Shown here one piece after another: positions 46,260 through 57,346 of a stretch of DNA of 64,000 nucleotides. The translations under genes were made by a program, and so were the position numbers. This DNA is from Aquamicrobium aerolatum DSM 21857. GTDB lineage: Bacteria > Pseudomonadota > Alphaproteobacteria > Rhizobiales > Rhizobiaceae. The notes beneath the pieces were generated by a model. It did no database searches and was not told the DNA's origin. It worked only from the letters and a program-made list of their open reading frames with translations. The number at the start of each line of letters is the position of its first letter. Position 1 is the first letter of the stretch. The stretch spans positions 62,001 through 126,000 of the forward strand of contig NZ_FORF01000010.1 of the NCBI RefSeq assembly GCF_900113935.1, written 5' to 3'.

Positions 46260-47288
46260 ATGAAAAAGCTAGTAACGGGAATCGTGGGCTCGGCGGCGTT
46301 GCTGATGTCGGCGTCTGTCGGCTCGGCAGCAACTCTCGATGATGTGAAGGCCAAGGGCGAGGTCGCCTGCGGTGTGCACACCGGGCTTGCCGGCTTCGCC
46401 GCGCCGGACGATCAGGGCAATTGGAAGGGCTTCGACGCTGACTTCTGTCGCGCTGTGGCCGCCGCCGTATTCGGTGATGCGTCGAAGGTGAAGTTTGTTC
46501 CGACGAACGCAACGGAGCGCTTTACCGCGCTGCAGTCAGGCGAAATCGACCTGCTCGCACGTAACACGACGTGGACCCTCAGCCGTGATACGTCGCTGGG
46601 TTTCAACTTCACTGGCGTCAACTACTATGACGGCCAGGGCTTCATGATCAACGCGCAGAAGCTGCCGGGAATCAATTCCGCGCTGCAGCTGTCCGGGGCC
46701 GCTGTCTGCGTGCAGACGGGAACGACCACCGAACTCAATCTGGCGGACTATTTCCGTGCCAACAACATGGAATACAATCCGGTCGTGTTCCAGGGCTTCG
46801 ACGAGACCAACGCCGCTTACGAAGCAGGCCGTTGCGACGCCTACACCACTGACCAGTCCGGCCTTTATGCGCTGCGTCTGACGCTTGCCAATCCAGACGA
46901 GCACGTCGTTCTGCCAGAAATCATCTCCAAGGAGCCTCTCGGGCCGGCAGTCCGCCAGGGTGACGACCAGTGGTTCGACATCGTCAAGTGGACGCTGTTC
47001 GCGATGATCCAGGCTGAAGAGCTTGGCATCACCCAGGCCAACGTCGAAGAGATGAAGGGTTCCGACAATCCGGAGATCAAGCGCGTTCTCGGCCAGGAGC
47101 CAGAGTCGAAAATCGGTTCGATGCTCGGCCTCGAAAACGACTGGATCGTGAAAGTCGTGGGCGGCGTCGGTAATTACGGCGAAGTGTTCGAGCGCAATAT
47201 CGGTCAGGAGAGCCCGCTGAAGATCGCGCGCGGCCTGAACCAGCTCTGGACCAAGGGCGGCGTCCAGTACGCACCGCCGGTCCGCTAA
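46260..47288 (+). CDS. aapJ: General L-amino acid ABC transporter, periplasmic binding protein
   Basis: 342 residues. Signal peptide 1-23 (cleavage after SVGSA), then a family-3 solute-binding domain: LDDVKAKGEVACGVHTGL, KGFDADFCRAVAAAVFGD, ERFTALQSGEIDLLARN. The length and N-terminal sequence match AapJ/BztA, which feed broad-range L-amino acid uptake in rhizobia. ATG 46260 has AAGGG nine bases upstream. Separated from aapQ by 155 bases with a strong hairpin. Confidence 0.94.
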   Translation: MKKLVTGIVGSAALLMSASVGSAATLDDVKAKGEVACGVHTGLAGFAAPDDQGNWKGFDADFCRAVAAAVFGDASKVKFVPTNATERFTALQSGEIDLLARNTTWTLSRDTSLGFNFTGVNYYDGQGFMINAQKLPGINSALQLSGAAVCVQTGTTTELNLADYFRANNMEYNPVVFQGFDETNAAYEAGRCDAYTTDQSGLYALRLTLANPDEHVVLPEIISKEPLGPAVRQGDDQWFDIVKWTLFAMIQAEELGITQANVEEMKGSDNPEIKRVLGQEPESKIGSMLGLENDWIVKVVGGVGNYGEVFERNIGQESPLKIARGLNQLWTKGGVQYAPPVR

Positions 47289-47327
47289 GGCGGCCTGCGA
47301 CGCGCACAAACGGCGCGCATAATCTTG

Positions 47328-47360
47328 GTGCATCGGGACCGGCTTTTGGTTCCGATGCAC
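47328..47360 (+). other. Stem-loop between aapJ and aapQ
   Basis: Arms GTGCATCGGGACC (47328-47340) and GGTTCCGATGCAC (47348-47360) pair along 13 positions with one wobble around a 7-base loop. No T-run follows. Such structures after binding-protein genes usually protect the upstream mRNA and lower downstream expression, giving more binding protein than permease. Confidence 0.75.
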
Positions 47361-47443
47361 TGAAACTACCTGGCTAGGCCAACAAAAAATTCGGAAGAAC
47401 GGGAGACGCATGTACGTTTTCCGCACCGAACAAGGGGAACTAC

Positions 47444-48634
47444 ATGGCATCTCAGGACACGCTCCACGCGAGCGATCCCGCTCGTGTTTCCTGGATGAAT
47501 GATCCCAAAATAAGGGGCATCATTTTTCAGGTACTTGTCGTCGCCATCCTTTCTGCGGCGATATACTGGATATGGGGAAACACGGTAGAAAACTTGCGCC
47601 GCGCGAACATCTCGTCGGGCTATGGTTTTCTGAACGGGCGTAGCGGGTTCGATGTGTCGCAGTCGTTGATCCATTTCAACGCTGACTCAACATTCGGGCG
47701 AGCTCTCATCGTCGGGTTGCTCAACACCGTGCTAGTTGCGGTCGTTGGTGTGATAACAGCTACGATTCTTGGCTTTCTCATTGGCATCGGTCGCCTGTCG
47801 GGGAACTGGCTGATTGCCAAGATTTGCATGATCTACGTGGAAATTTTCCGCAATATTCCGCCGCTTCTTGTCATTTTCTTCTGGTATCTGGGCGTTTTGT
47901 CGGTGCTTCCAGCACCACGCGACAGTATCGGGCTTCCCTTCGGCTCCTATCTCAACAGCCGCGGTTTCTTTTTGCCAAAAGCGATATGGGAAGAGGGCGC
48001 CTGGCTTATTCCGGCAGCGCTTGTCGTGGCGATCATCGCGATATTCGCCATTGCGCGGTGGTCCTACCGACGCCAGATGAAAACGGGACAACGCTTCCCG
48101 GTACTTCTGACAGCACTGGTGCTTATCCTTGGGCTGCCGACTTTGGCGACGCTGGCGGCAGGAGTTCCGTTCACGTTTGAATATCCGCAACAGGGGGCAT
48201 TCAATCTGACAGGCGGATCGCAGATCAAACCTGAATTTCTGTCGCTCTATCTGGCCTTGTCATTCTACACGGCAGCTTTCATCGCAGAGATTGTGCGGGC
48301 GGGCATTCTGGGTGTGAGCCGGGGCCAGACAGAGGCAGCAAATGCGCTCGGACTTCGAGCCGGCCCGACGCTCCGCCTAGTCGTGGTGCCGCAAGCCATG
48401 CGCATCATTATTCCTCCGCTCACCAGCCAGTATCTCAACCTGACGAAGAACTCGTCACTGGCAGTGTTCGTTGGCTACCCGGACCTGGTGCAGATCGGTC
48501 AGACGACGATGAACCAGACCGGGCAGGCGATCGAGGTCGTGTCGATCTGGATGCTGATCTATCTCGGACTAAGCCTGTCCATGTCGCTGTTCATGAACTG
48601 GTTCAACGATCGCATGGCGTTGGTGGAGAGGTAA
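47444..48634 (+). CDS. aapQ: General L-amino acid ABC transporter permease 1
   Basis: 396 residues, a long His/Glu-type permease with about eight membrane helices. The C-terminal half has the permease EAA motif region ([23 protein letters not shown]). The extra central region seen in AapQ/BztB explains the length. AAGGGG precedes the ATG. One base separates its stop from aapM, so the two permeases are coupled. Confidence 0.93.
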   Translation: MASQDTLHASDPARVSWMNDPKIRGIIFQVLVVAILSAAIYWIWGNTVENLRRANISSGYGFLNGRSGFDVSQSLIHFNADSTFGRALIVGLLNTVLVAVVGVITATILGFLIGIGRLSGNWLIAKICMIYVEIFRNIPPLLVIFFWYLGVLSVLPAPRDSIGLPFGSYLNSRGFFLPKAIWEEGAWLIPAALVVAIIAIFAIARWSYRRQMKTGQRFPVLLTALVLILGLPTLATLAAGVPFTFEYPQQGAFNLTGGSQIKPEFLSLYLALSFYTAAFIAEIVRAGILGVSRGQTEAANALGLRAGPTLRLVVVPQAMRIIIPPLTSQYLNLTKNSSLAVFVGYPDLVQIGQTTMNQTGQAIEVVSIWMLIYLGLSLSMSLFMNWFNDRMALVER

Positions 48635-48635
48635 T

Positions 48636-49793
48636 ATGCAAGAACATGACCTCTCCTTTGTCCGCGCTGAAATGGTGCTTGCTCAGGCAGCACCATCACG
48701 AGAGCGAGGGCTGACAGCCTGGCTGCGCAAGAACATGTTCGCGTCAGTCACCGACACCATTCTGACGCTTCTTGGGCTGTTCCTGATTGCATGGTTCCTT
48801 CCCGGATTTCTGCGCTGGGCGTTCGTTGATGCGCAATGGACGGGCGCAGACCGGACCGTGTGCGCAACAGCTAGCCAGGGTGGCGTTCAACCCGACGGCT
48901 GGAGCGGTGCGTGCTGGGCATTCGTCAATGCGAAGTTCGCGCAGTTCATGTACGGGCGCTACACGTTGTCCGAGCGGTGGCGGGTCGACCTGACCGCTAT
49001 TCTGTTCGTGCTGCTTCTGGTTCCGCTGCTGATTCCGCGCTTTCCCCGCAAGGGTCTGAATGCGATCCTTCTTTTCCTCGTTTTTCCGTTCGTTGCATTC
49101 TTCCTGCTTGTGGGCGGCTATTTTGGCCTGCGTTATGTGCCGACAACCGAGTGGGGCGGATTGCTGGTCACGATGGTTCTTTCCATCGTCGGCATTGCAA
49201 TTTCCCTTCCGTTCGGAATCGTGCTTGCGCTTGGCCGACGCTCGCAGATGCCGGCGATCAAGCTGATCTGCGTGATCTTCATTGAGGTGGTTCGCGGCGT
49301 TCCGCTTGTGACAGTGCTGTTCCTTGCGAGTGTGATGCTTCCGCTGTTCATGCCCGCAGGCATGACATTTGACCGTTTCCTGCGGGCGCTGGTCGGCGTT
49401 GTCCTGTTCGCGTCCGCATATATGGCGGAGGTGGTGCGCGGCGGATTGCAGGCCATGCCAAAGGGCCAGTACGAGGGCGCGGATTCACTGGGTCTGAGCT
49501 ATTGGCAGAAAATGAACCTGATCATTCTGCCGCAGGCGCTGAAGCTGGTCATCCCTGGTATCGTGAATACCTTTATCGGGTTGTTCAAGGACACCAGCCT
49601 TGTTTACATCATCGGTATGTTCGATCTTCTCGGCATCGTGCGACAGAATTTCACCGACGCAAACTGGGCGAGCGCGCAGACGCCAATGTCTGGATTGTTG
49701 TTCGCTGGTTTTGTGTTCTGGATCTTCTGTTTCGGAATGTCGCGATACTCGATCTACATGGAGCGAAGGCTTGATACCGGACAGCGAAGTTAA
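48636..49793 (+). CDS. aapM: General L-amino acid ABC transporter permease 2
   Basis: 385 residues, second permease of the heterodimer. Membrane helices begin at about residue 40; the EAA region is [23 protein letters not shown]. Like AapM/BztC it has a periplasmic insertion after the first helix (around [15 protein letters not shown]). GAGAGG precedes the ATG. Confidence 0.93.
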   Translation: MQEHDLSFVRAEMVLAQAAPSRERGLTAWLRKNMFASVTDTILTLLGLFLIAWFLPGFLRWAFVDAQWTGADRTVCATASQGGVQPDGWSGACWAFVNAKFAQFMYGRYTLSERWRVDLTAILFVLLLVPLLIPRFPRKGLNAILLFLVFPFVAFFLLVGGYFGLRYVPTTEWGGLLVTMVLSIVGIAISLPFGIVLALGRRSQMPAIKLICVIFIEVVRGVPLVTVLFLASVMLPLFMPAGMTFDRFLRALVGVVLFASAYMAEVVRGGLQAMPKGQYEGADSLGLSYWQKMNLIILPQALKLVIPGIVNTFIGLFKDTSLVYIIGMFDLLGIVRQNFTDANWASAQTPMSGLLFAGFVFWIFCFGMSRYSIYMERRLDTGQRS

Positions 49794-49858
49794 GGCCTCG
49801 CCGGTGTGCGCCCGGATAAAAATCAAAGAAAAAGGCCAAAGTGCCAAAGGGGTTTGTC

Positions 49859-50662
49859 ATGGCTGTTGAAAACGCCGTTTCCGCCGAACAGATCGCAGTA
49901 GACCGGTCGAGGATGCAAGTTTCGTCCACCGACGTGGCGATTGAAATCCAGAACATGCACAAGTGGTATGGCGACTTCCACGTGCTGAAGGACATCAATC
50001 TGCGCGTGATGAGCGGAGAGCGCATCGTGGTGTGCGGGCCATCCGGCTCCGGAAAATCGACGATGATCCGTTGCATCAACCGGCTGGAAGAGCATCAGAA
50101 GGGGAAGATCATTGTCGATGGGAAGGAACTGACGGGCGATCTGAAGAAGATCGACGAGGTCCGCCGCGAAGTCGGCATGGTCTTCCAGCACTTCAATCTT
50201 TTCCCGCATCTCACCATTCTGGAAAACTGCACCCTGGCTCCAATCTGGGTTCGCAAGATTCCAAAGCGTCAGGCGGAAGAGATCGCCATGCACTATCTGG
50301 AGCGGGTGAAGATTCCGGAGCAAGCCAACAAATATCCCGGCCAGCTTTCAGGCGGGCAGCAGCAGCGCGTGGCTATTGCTCGTTCGCTGTGCATGAAGCC
50401 CAAGATCATGCTGTTTGACGAACCGACATCGGCTCTCGACCCTGAAATGGTCAAGGAAGTTCTGGAGACGATGGTGGGACTGGCTGAGGAGGGGATGACG
50501 ATGATTTGCGTCACCCACGAAATGGGCTTCGCCCGCCAGGTTGCCAACCGCGTGATTTTCATGGATCAGGGGCAAATCGTCGAGCAGAACACGCCGAACG
50601 AATTCTTCGATAATCCGCAGCATGAGCGTACGCGTCTATTCCTCAGCCAGATCCTGCACTGA
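49859..50662 (+). CDS. aapP: General L-amino acid ABC transporter ATPase
   Basis: 267 residues. Walker [12 protein letters not shown]-loop region [12 protein letters not shown], signature [13 protein letters not shown], Walker [15 protein letters not shown] and the H-loop ICVTHEMGF are all intact. Start ATG 49859 has AAGGGG eight bases upstream; a GTG at 49841 in frame lacks a site. Last gene of aapJQMP; a hairpin follows. Confidence 0.95.
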   Translation: MAVENAVSAEQIAVDRSRMQVSSTDVAIEIQNMHKWYGDFHVLKDINLRVMSGERIVVCGPSGSGKSTMIRCINRLEEHQKGKIIVDGKELTGDLKKIDEVRREVGMVFQHFNLFPHLTILENCTLAPIWVRKIPKRQAEEIAMHYLERVKIPEQANKYPGQLSGGQQQRVAIARSLCMKPKIMLFDEPTSALDPEMVKEVLETMVGLAEEGMTMICVTHEMGFARQVANRVIFMDQGQIVEQNTPNEFFDNPQHERTRLFLSQILH

Positions 50663-50685
50663 GAACGCGTGACCATCGCACAACG

Positions 50686-50716
50686 AATGGCGGGCCTGAG
50701 GCTCGCCATTTGCTTT
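50686..50716. terminator. Terminator between aapP and the monooxygenase gene
   Basis: Arms AATGGCGGGCC (50686-50696) and GGCTCGCCATT (50100-block end 50110 offset: 50700-50710) pair with one wobble around loop TGA, followed by TGCTTT. It lies between the convergent aapP and FAD monooxygenase genes. Confidence 0.7.
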
Positions 50717-51915
50717 CAGAGTGCCGGTTCTTTCCAGCCGTAAAGCCAGTCCATGTCGGCGGCCAGAGATTGCGGTGGCCGCAAGGACAGCACGATATCC
50801 CGTCCAAGCGCAATTGGACCTGCCGCATTCCAGGCGAAGCGATTGAACGCACCGCGCCTTGCTGCATGGAGGACACGCGGGATTCGCGCTGCCTTGAATG
50901 CGCGCAAAGCGGTCATCCGGTCTTGCGGGTGGCGGGCCAGCATGTCGGCGAGGACAGCGGCATCTTCAATCGCCATCGCCGCACCTTGCGCTGCAAATGG
51001 CGTCATTGCATGAGCGGCGTCACCGACCAGAACGACGCCATCCGGCGAAATCCATTCGCCGTCAGGCCGCACCTGATGCAGTGGCCATGTCGTCCAGGGA
51101 CCGGCAGAGCGGATCAGTTCGAGAACCCGTGAATCTGCACCACGCATCAGCTGTGTCAGCTCTTCCGGGTTTCCGACATTCGCCCAGCGCTCGGCAGACG
51201 GAGGACCTTTGGCGAGCACGACCAGATTGATCAGTTCGCCACAACGCAAGGGATAGGCGACCAGATGGAAATGCGGACTCAAAAGGGTTGTGACGCGATC
51301 TGCGGCCGGCTTCCAGATATCAGGAGACGTGGATCTGTCGACCACGGCGCGCCAAGCCAGATAACCACTGTACTGGCCCGCCTCTGCGCCCCCGATCTGC
51401 TTTCGAAGGGTTGACCATACGCCGTCGGCAGCCACGATCAGATCGAAATCGTCTCGTCGGACTTCATCGCCGCTTTGCGACGTCAGGTTGATGCGTCCAC
51501 CAGGCGCATAGCTGGAAACCAGCATGCCAGTATGAAGTGCAATGGACGGATTGGCGTTGACCGCGGCAAGCAGCGCCTGCTGCAAATCGGCTCTGTGAAC
51601 GGTCAGGTAGGGCGCGCCCCAGCGCTGCTGGGCAGCATCGCCGAGTGGAACGCTTGCTACCTTGCGCAGACTATTGGCGCGCAGCAATTCTATTGCCTGT
51701 GGCCGGACCGCGACGTCATTGAGCTGAGACAAGACGCCAAGGCGACGAAGGATGTGCGTTGCGTTCGGAGAAAGCTGTAGTCCGGCGCCAACTTCCTCGA
51801 CCTTCGGCGAGCGCTCGAAGAGCTCGACTGAAAAGCCTCGGACCGCAAGCGTCAGCGCAGATGTCAGACCGGCAATGCCAGCCCCTGCGATGGCAATGCG
51901 CCTCGCACGGTTCAT
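50716..51915 (-). CDS. FAD-dependent monooxygenase
   Basis: 399 residues of the flavoprotein hydroxylase family that includes salicylate hydroxylase and UbiH. FAD Rossmann motif GAGIAGLTSAL (about 10-20), a middle D-G segment (LIVAADGVWSTLRKQ) and the second FAD motif VVLVGDAAHAMTPFAAQG. Substrate unknown; the sequence resembles salicylate hydroxylase-like proteins of rhizobia. Cotranscription with the small zinc protein upstream (14-base gap) is likely. Confidence 0.88.
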   Translation of the reverse strand: MNRARRIAIAGAGIAGLTSALTLAVRGFSVELFERSPKVEEVGAGLQLSPNATHILRRLGVLSQLNDVAVRPQAIELLRANSLRKVASVPLGDAAQQRWGAPYLTVHRADLQQALLAAVNANPSIALHTGMLVSSYAPGGRINLTSQSGDEVRRDDFDLIVAADGVWSTLRKQIGGAEAGQYSGYLAWRAVVDRSTSPDIWKPAADRVTTLLSPHFHLVAYPLRCGELINLVVLAKGPPSAERWANVGNPEELTQLMRGADSRVLELIRSAGPWTTWPLHQVRPDGEWISPDGVVLVGDAAHAMTPFAAQGAAMAIEDAAVLADMLARHPQDRMTALRAFKAARIPRVLHAARRGAFNRFAWNAAGPIALGRDIVLSLRPPQSLAADMDWLYGWKEPAL

Positions 51916-51930
51916 CTGCGCGTCCGCCGG

Positions 51931-52176
51931 TCAGGCCGCCTGCGGGTGGAAGACTGCCCCCTCGGGCCGGGTCTCGTTCGCCTTCAGCGCGGGATCGTAT
52001 CGGTAGAGGGTCGAGCAGTAGGGGCAGACCTTCTCCGCGTCATCTCCCATGTCGAGAAAAACATGCGGATGATCGAAGGGCGGGTTTGCACCCACGCACA
52101 TGAATTCCTTGACGCCGATTTCAATGGCCGGATGGCCTGCGTCGTTCTGGAAGTGCGGTATCGCGTAGCCGGCCAT
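51931..52176 (-). CDS. NDUFS6-like zinc-finger protein
   Basis: 81 residues. CHCC zinc site: Cys27, His36, Cys51 and Cys54 (FMCVGANPPFDHPHV, then KVCPYCSTLYRY). The family is the bacterial relative of the 13-kDa complex I subunit NDUFS6. ATG 52174-52176 is preceded by GGGAG; longer frames add no family sequence. It is outside any nuo operon, as is the NDUFS4-like gene 8 kb away. Confidence 0.9.
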   Translation of the reverse strand: MAGYAIPHFQNDAGHPAIEIGVKEFMCVGANPPFDHPHVFLDMGDDAEKVCPYCSTLYRYDPALKANETRPEGAVFHPQAA

Positions 52177-52340
52177 GTGAGAAGCTCCCGGATGCTGCGG
52201 TGTCATGCTTAGGCCTGCGTTTGCCGCATCTGGCGCGGCTTTGCAAGTCGCGGATATCAAACTGTCGTAAAACCGTGTCAGGACGCTCTTGACGTGGTCT
52301 GCGGCTGCTGATGCAGTCGCCGCGAAGCATCAGGTGGAAC

Positions 52341-54554
52341 ATGAACGAGTTTAAGCCGGTCAGCAGCGAGTTTACAGGTCAAATGCAGGCGCTTGCCGCC
52401 GCGCCGGATGGAAATCCCGACAGGTTCGTCAATCGCGAGTTCTCGTGGCTTCAGTTTAACCGACGGGTGCTGGATGAAGCGCAGAATCCGAACCACCCGC
52501 TGCTCGAGCGCGTCCGCTTCCTTTCCATCTCGGCGGCAAACCTTGATGAGTTCTTCATGGTGCGGGTCGCGGGTCTTGCGGGGCAGGTGCGTGAGGCCAT
52601 TACCGTGCGTAGCCCTGATGGGCGTACTCCAGAGCAGCAGCTGGACCTGTTGCTGCTGGAGGTCGCCCGGTTGCAGGAGGACCAGCAGGCCAGCTACGAT
52701 TCGCTGATGCAGTTGCTGCGCGCGGAGGGGATCGAGATCATTCGTGCCCAGGGTCTGTCACCAGCAGAACTGGAATGGCTGGAAGACTACTTCATGGAAG
52801 CAGTCTTCCCGGTGCTGACGCCTCTTTCCATCGACCCGGCACATCCTTTTCCCTTCATACCGAATCTTGGGTTCTCCAAAGCGCTGCAGCTTCGCAATCT
52901 GCGCGATGGCGAGGAAATGATTGCGCTGCTGCGCTTGCCCGTGGCGTTGCGCCGCTTTGTCAGGTTGCCGGATTGCGACGCCATCGTCCGGTTCATCCCG
53001 CTGGAAGACGCGGTCAAGTTGTTCATCGGCAAGCTCTTCCCAGGCTATGAGGTCAAGGGTTCGGGAACGTTCCGTATCATTCGCGACAGCGATATCGAGG
53101 TCGAGGAAGAGGCCGAGGATCTCGTTCGCCTCTTTGAAAGCGCGTTGAAGCGCCGGCGGCGTGGGCAGGTGATCCGCATTGAATTCGATGACGAGATTCC
53201 TGAGGCGCTCCGCGATTTTGTGGCAGTGGAACTGGGCGTTGCGGAGGGCCGCATTTCGATCATGCATGCCCCCTTGGCGATCAACCAGATCTCGGAAATC
53301 GTATCGCTTCCGCGCGATGATCTGAAGTTCGTTCCGTATAATCCGCGCTTTCCAGAACGGATTCGTGACCGTGGTGGCGATTGTTTCGCGGCAATCGGTG
53401 AAAAGGACATCATCGTCCACCACCCATATGAGAGCTTCGACGCGGTGGTGCAGTTTTTGCGCCAGGCCGCGGTCGATCCGGAAGTGGTGGCGATCAAACA
53501 GACGCTTTACCGCACCTCCAACGATAGTCCGATCGTGCGCGCGCTGATCGACGCAGCGGAAGGCGGCAAGTCGGTCACTGCACTGGTCGAACTCAAGGCG
53601 CGGTTCGACGAAGAAGCCAATATCCGCTGGGCGCGTGACCTTGAACGTGCTGGCGTGCAGGTGGTGTTCGGCTTCATCGAGCTGAAAACCCATGCGAAAA
53701 TGTCGCTGGTGGTGCGCCGCGAGGATGGCAAGCTACGAAATTATGTCCATCTCGGCACCGGCAATTATCATCCGATCACGGCGCGCATCTACACCGACCT
53801 GTCCTATTTCACCACCGACGCGGACATTGCGCGCGACGTTGCGCAGGTGTTCAATTTCATCACGGGCTATGCCGAGCCTTCACTGGACATGAGGCTGGCG
53901 ATCTCGCCCTTTACGCTGCGAACCCGACTGCTTGAGCACATCGAGGCTGAAAAGGAGTTTGCCCGCCGTGGCAAGCCGGCGCAGATATGGATGAAGATGA
54001 ACTCGCTGGTCGATCCCACTGTGATTGATGCGCTTTACGACGCGAGTCGCGAAGGGGTGGAGATTGACCTCGTCGTGCGCGGCATTTGCTGTCTGCGCCC
54101 GCAAGTGCCGGGACTATCGGAGAATATCCGGGTCAAGTCGATTGTCGGGCGGTTTCTCGAGCACAGCAGGATCTACTGTTTTGGCAATGGCGCCGGTCTG
54201 CCTTCCGATGAGGCGATCGTCTACATCGCATCCGCCGACATCATGCCGCGCAACCTGGACAGGCGGGTCGAAACAATGGTTCCAATCACCAACCCGACTG
54301 TGCACGAGCAGGTTTTGGGGCAGATCATGCTCGGAAACATCATGGACAATCAGCAAAGTTTCGAAGTATTGGCGGATGGAACCTCGCGACGTATGGTACT
54401 GGACGAGGGTGAGGAGCCGTTCAACGCGCAGGAATATTTCATGACAAATCCCAGCCTTTCCGGTCGGGGCGATGCCTTGAAATCCAATGCGCCAAAGCGG
54501 ATTACCCAGCACAAGCGTCGCAAGAAGACGCATGCGGCAGTGAAGGACGCATGA
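52341..54554 (+). CDS. ppk: Polyphosphate kinase 1
   Basis: Polymerises the ATP gamma-phosphate into polyphosphate through an autophosphorylated histidine. 737 residues. N-terminal [19 protein letters not shown]; the catalytic-domain His is in [15 protein letters not shown]; second phosphohistidine region around [16 protein letters not shown] 52341 with AGGTGG upstream. Overlaps ppx by four bases, so synthesis and breakdown enzymes are translated together. Confidence 0.96.
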   Translation: MNEFKPVSSEFTGQMQALAAAPDGNPDRFVNREFSWLQFNRRVLDEAQNPNHPLLERVRFLSISAANLDEFFMVRVAGLAGQVREAITVRSPDGRTPEQQLDLLLLEVARLQEDQQASYDSLMQLLRAEGIEIIRAQGLSPAELEWLEDYFMEAVFPVLTPLSIDPAHPFPFIPNLGFSKALQLRNLRDGEEMIALLRLPVALRRFVRLPDCDAIVRFIPLEDAVKLFIGKLFPGYEVKGSGTFRIIRDSDIEVEEEAEDLVRLFESALKRRRRGQVIRIEFDDEIPEALRDFVAVELGVAEGRISIMHAPLAINQISEIVSLPRDDLKFVPYNPRFPERIRDRGGDCFAAIGEKDIIVHHPYESFDAVVQFLRQAAVDPEVVAIKQTLYRTSNDSPIVRALIDAAEGGKSVTALVELKARFDEEANIRWARDLERAGVQVVFGFIELKTHAKMSLVVRREDGKLRNYVHLGTGNYHPITARIYTDLSYFTTDADIARDVAQVFNFITGYAEPSLDMRLAISPFTLRTRLLEHIEAEKEFARRGKPAQIWMKMNSLVDPTVIDALYDASREGVEIDLVVRGICCLRPQVPGLSENIRVKSIVGRFLEHSRIYCFGNGAGLPSDEAIVYIASADIMPRNLDRRVETMVPITNPTVHEQVLGQIMLGNIMDNQQSFEVLADGTSRRMVLDEGEEPFNAQEYFMTNPSLSGRGDALKSNAPKRITQHKRRKKTHAAVKDA

Positions 54555-56062
54555 TTCAAACCTCGCAAGGCCGCCTTCAGGATCGTCTGCCATTGTCGGT
54601 TGTCGATATCGGCTCAAACTCGATTCGCGTCGTCATCTACGAAGGCGTAGCGCGTTCTCCGACAGTCCTGTTCAACGAAAAAATGCTTGCCGGACTGGGA
54701 CGCGGAATTGTCTCGACGGGGCGGCTGGACCCGGACGCGGTTCTGCGTGCTCTTGAAGAATTCAAGCGCTTCCGTGCCCTGTCGGAGCAGGCGGGCGCGT
54801 CCGAGTTGCATGTCATTGCAACGGCGGCGGCGCGCGAAGCCGAAAACGGCATGGATTTCATCCGCCGCGCGGAAGAGATCTTCGAGGTGCCGATCCACGT
54901 TCTTTCCGGGCGCGAAGAGGCCTATTATTCGGCGCTCGGCATTATATCAGGTTTCCACGCCGCCGATGGCATTGCGGGCGATCTGGGCGGCGGCAGTCTT
55001 GAGCTGGTTGACGTCAATGGAAACGAAATTGGCGACAAGATCACGCTGCCGCTTGGCGGGCTGCGTTTGCAGGACATGGCCAAAGGATCGCCGGCCGATG
55101 CATTCAGGATTGCGCAGCGCGAATTGAAACGCGCAAGTTTTCTGGCGGCAGGCGAGGGGCGGAATTTTTACTGTGTCGGTGGGACGTGGCGAAACCTGGC
55201 GCGGCTTCACATGAGCTCGACAGGCTACCCGCTCAACGTGATGCACAATTATGAGCTGGGTGGACCGGGCGCAGAGGAGTTCCTCGTCGAGGTGGCCAGC
55301 GGCGACATCTCGAAGATGAAGGGGATCAACCGGGTTTCCAAATCCCGCCGTGGGTTGCTTCCATATGGAGCGGCGGTCCTGCTTGCGATCACCCAGGCGA
55401 TGAAGCCATCACGGATCGTGGTGTCCGCTCTCGGTGTCCGTGAGGGGTTTCTCTACTCGCAATTGAGCGACGAGCAAAAAGCTGCCGACCCGCTGATTTC
55501 GGCAGCGGAGGAATTGGCACTGCTCCGCTCGAGGTCCGTCACCCACGCACACGAGCTTGCTGCATGGACAGGCGAAGCCTTCCGCATGTTTGGTCTGACT
55601 GAGAGCGAGGAAGATCGGCGCTACAGGGAGGCAGCGTGCCTGCTGACTGATATCGGCTGGCGTGCCCATCCCGAATATCGCGGCTCGCAGTCATTGAACA
55701 TCATTGCGCATGCGTCATTCATCGGCGTCGATCATCCCGGCCGTGCCTTTATCGGGCTGACCAGTCTCTTCCGACACGAAGGGATCGATGAGGACGTGGT
55801 TTCGCCGACGATGCGTGCGCTGGCTGGTCCGCATCATCTGGAGCGTGCGCGCATCCTGGGCGCCTTGCTGCGGGTTGTCTATCTGTTCTCGGCGTCGATG
55901 CCGGGCATGATGCCGATGCTCAAATGGAGACGAGTCGGCGATGGCTTCCAGATGGTCGTGCCCGCCAGTCACGCCGGCCTGATGGGCGAGCGGCCAAACG
56001 GACGGATGGCGCAGCTCGCAAAGGTGCTGGGCTGCCCCATCACGATCGTTGTCGGGGATTAA
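54551..56062 (+). CDS. ppx: Exopolyphosphatase / pppGpp phosphohydrolase family
   Basis: 503 residues, ASKHA fold. [16 protein letters not shown] is the first phosphate-binding loop, and the second is [13 protein letters not shown]. The C-terminal third is an HD-like helical region (about 340-480). Family members remove terminal phosphate from polyphosphate or the 5'-phosphate of pppGpp. Pairing with ppk favours Ppx. Confidence 0.94.
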   Translation: MIQTSQGRLQDRLPLSVVDIGSNSIRVVIYEGVARSPTVLFNEKMLAGLGRGIVSTGRLDPDAVLRALEEFKRFRALSEQAGASELHVIATAAAREAENGMDFIRRAEEIFEVPIHVLSGREEAYYSALGIISGFHAADGIAGDLGGGSLELVDVNGNEIGDKITLPLGGLRLQDMAKGSPADAFRIAQRELKRASFLAAGEGRNFYCVGGTWRNLARLHMSSTGYPLNVMHNYELGGPGAEEFLVEVASGDISKMKGINRVSKSRRGLLPYGAAVLLAITQAMKPSRIVVSALGVREGFLYSQLSDEQKAADPLISAAEELALLRSRSVTHAHELAAWTGEAFRMFGLTESEEDRRYREAACLLTDIGWRAHPEYRGSQSLNIIAHASFIGVDHPGRAFIGLTSLFRHEGIDEDVVSPTMRALAGPHHLERARILGALLRVVYLFSASMPGMMPMLKWRRVGDGFQMVVPASHAGLMGERPNGRMAQLAKVLGCPITIVVGD

Positions 56063-56128
56063 GCGGCGGCGTCTTTTCGATCTGCCGCTTCAATCATCCC
56101 ATCCGCGTTCAGGCAGGGTGCCTGATAT

Positions 56129-57295
56129 TCAGCTGGTCGGGTCGTTTGGCGCGAAAGCCTTGATCTTGCGCTTGTCGAACTTGAGCGCGATCTCGCCACG
56201 CACCAATGCGAGCGCGCGATCGCCGAAGACCTCTCTGCGCCAGCCCTGCATGGCAGGAATCACGGCATCTTCGCCTTTGGCTGCGATCTTTTCGATGTCG
56301 GCGGACGAGGCCAGCACCTTAGGCGCAACGCCATACTCTTCGGCAACAAGCTTCAGGAAGACTTTCAGCAGTTCTGCCGCCGCGCTCGTGCCTTCTGGCT
56401 GCTGAACATGCTTGGGCAATTTCGGCAGGTCTTCCTTTGGAATCTGGAGCGCGTTGTTCACGACTGCCAGCAATGATGTCGCGGTGGACGAACGCTCCCA
56501 CCCTTTGGGAACTGTCCTCAGGCGCGCCAGAGCCTCAGCGGTAGCCGGAGCCTGCTGTGCAATCTCGAAGAGCGCGTCGTCCTTGATCACCCGCCCGCGC
56601 GGCACGTCACGCTCGCGTGCTTCACGCTCACGCCATGCGGCGATTGCCTGCAGGATCGCCAACTCCTGCGGCTTCTTCACGCGCATCTTGAGGCGTCGCC
56701 ACGCATCGTCCGGGTGCGGGTCATAGGTTTCGACGGCAGTCAGCAGGCCCATTTCTTCGTTGAGCCAATGCGCACGGTTTTCGCGCTTCAACTGCTCATT
56801 GAGATGCTTGTAGACGTCGATGAGGTAGGTCACGTCGGCAAGCGCATATTCGAGCTGCTTGTCCGAGAGAGGGCGATGGCGCCAGTCGGTGAAGCGCGAC
56901 GATTTGTCGAGACGCGTTCCGGTGATCTTCTGGACGAGCTGGTCGTAGGAGACGCTGTCGCCGAAACCGCACACCATGGCGGCCACCTGCGTGTCGAAAA
57001 CCGGGTGCGGGATGAAGCCGCCGAGATGGAAGACGATCTCGATGTCCTGCCGCGCGGCGTGGAAAACCTTGACCGTGGTTTCGTCCTTCATCAGCTTGAA
57101 GAAGGGTGCAAGGTCCAGCCCCGGCGCGAGTGGATCGATCAGCGCAGTCGCGTCAGGACTGGCAAGCTGGATCAGGCAGAGCACCGGCCAAAAAGTTGTT
57201 TCACGGATGAACTCGGTGTCGATGGTGACGAAATCGGATCGTCCGAGTGTTTCGATGACGGCTTCAAGCTCGTCCTGAGTGGTGATTAGCTGCAT
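56129..57295 (-). CDS. rnd: Ribonuclease D
   Basis: 3'-5' exonuclease active on tRNA precursors. 388 residues. DEDD motifs: FVTIDTEFIRE (Asp-Glu), FHAARQDIEI (Asp) and YALADVTYLIDVY (Tyr-Asp), followed by an HRDC domain (around ELAILQAIAAWRERE). Convergent with ppx, 66 bases apart. Confidence 0.96.
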   Translation of the reverse strand: MQLITTQDELEAVIETLGRSDFVTIDTEFIRETTFWPVLCLIQLASPDATALIDPLAPGLDLAPFFKLMKDETTVKVFHAARQDIEIVFHLGGFIPHPVFDTQVAAMVCGFGDSVSYDQLVQKITGTRLDKSSRFTDWRHRPLSDKQLEYALADVTYLIDVYKHLNEQLKRENRAHWLNEEMGLLTAVETYDPHPDDAWRRLKMRVKKPQELAILQAIAAWREREARERDVPRGRVIKDDALFEIAQQAPATAEALARLRTVPKGWERSSTATSLLAVVNNALQIPKEDLPKLPKHVQQPEGTSAAAELLKVFLKLVAEEYGVAPKVLASSADIEKIAAKGEDAVIPAMQGWRREVFGDRALALVRGEIALKFDKRKIKAFAPNDPTS

Positions 57296-57346
57296 CTAGC
57301 TTCTTTTTTCGGCAATAAGTCTCCATTTCAGCCACAGCTGCCGACG

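Noticed and set aside
46536-47450. 304-codon frame antisense to aapJ
   Set aside because: Shadow frame; the sense strand encodes an intact binding protein with a signal peptide.
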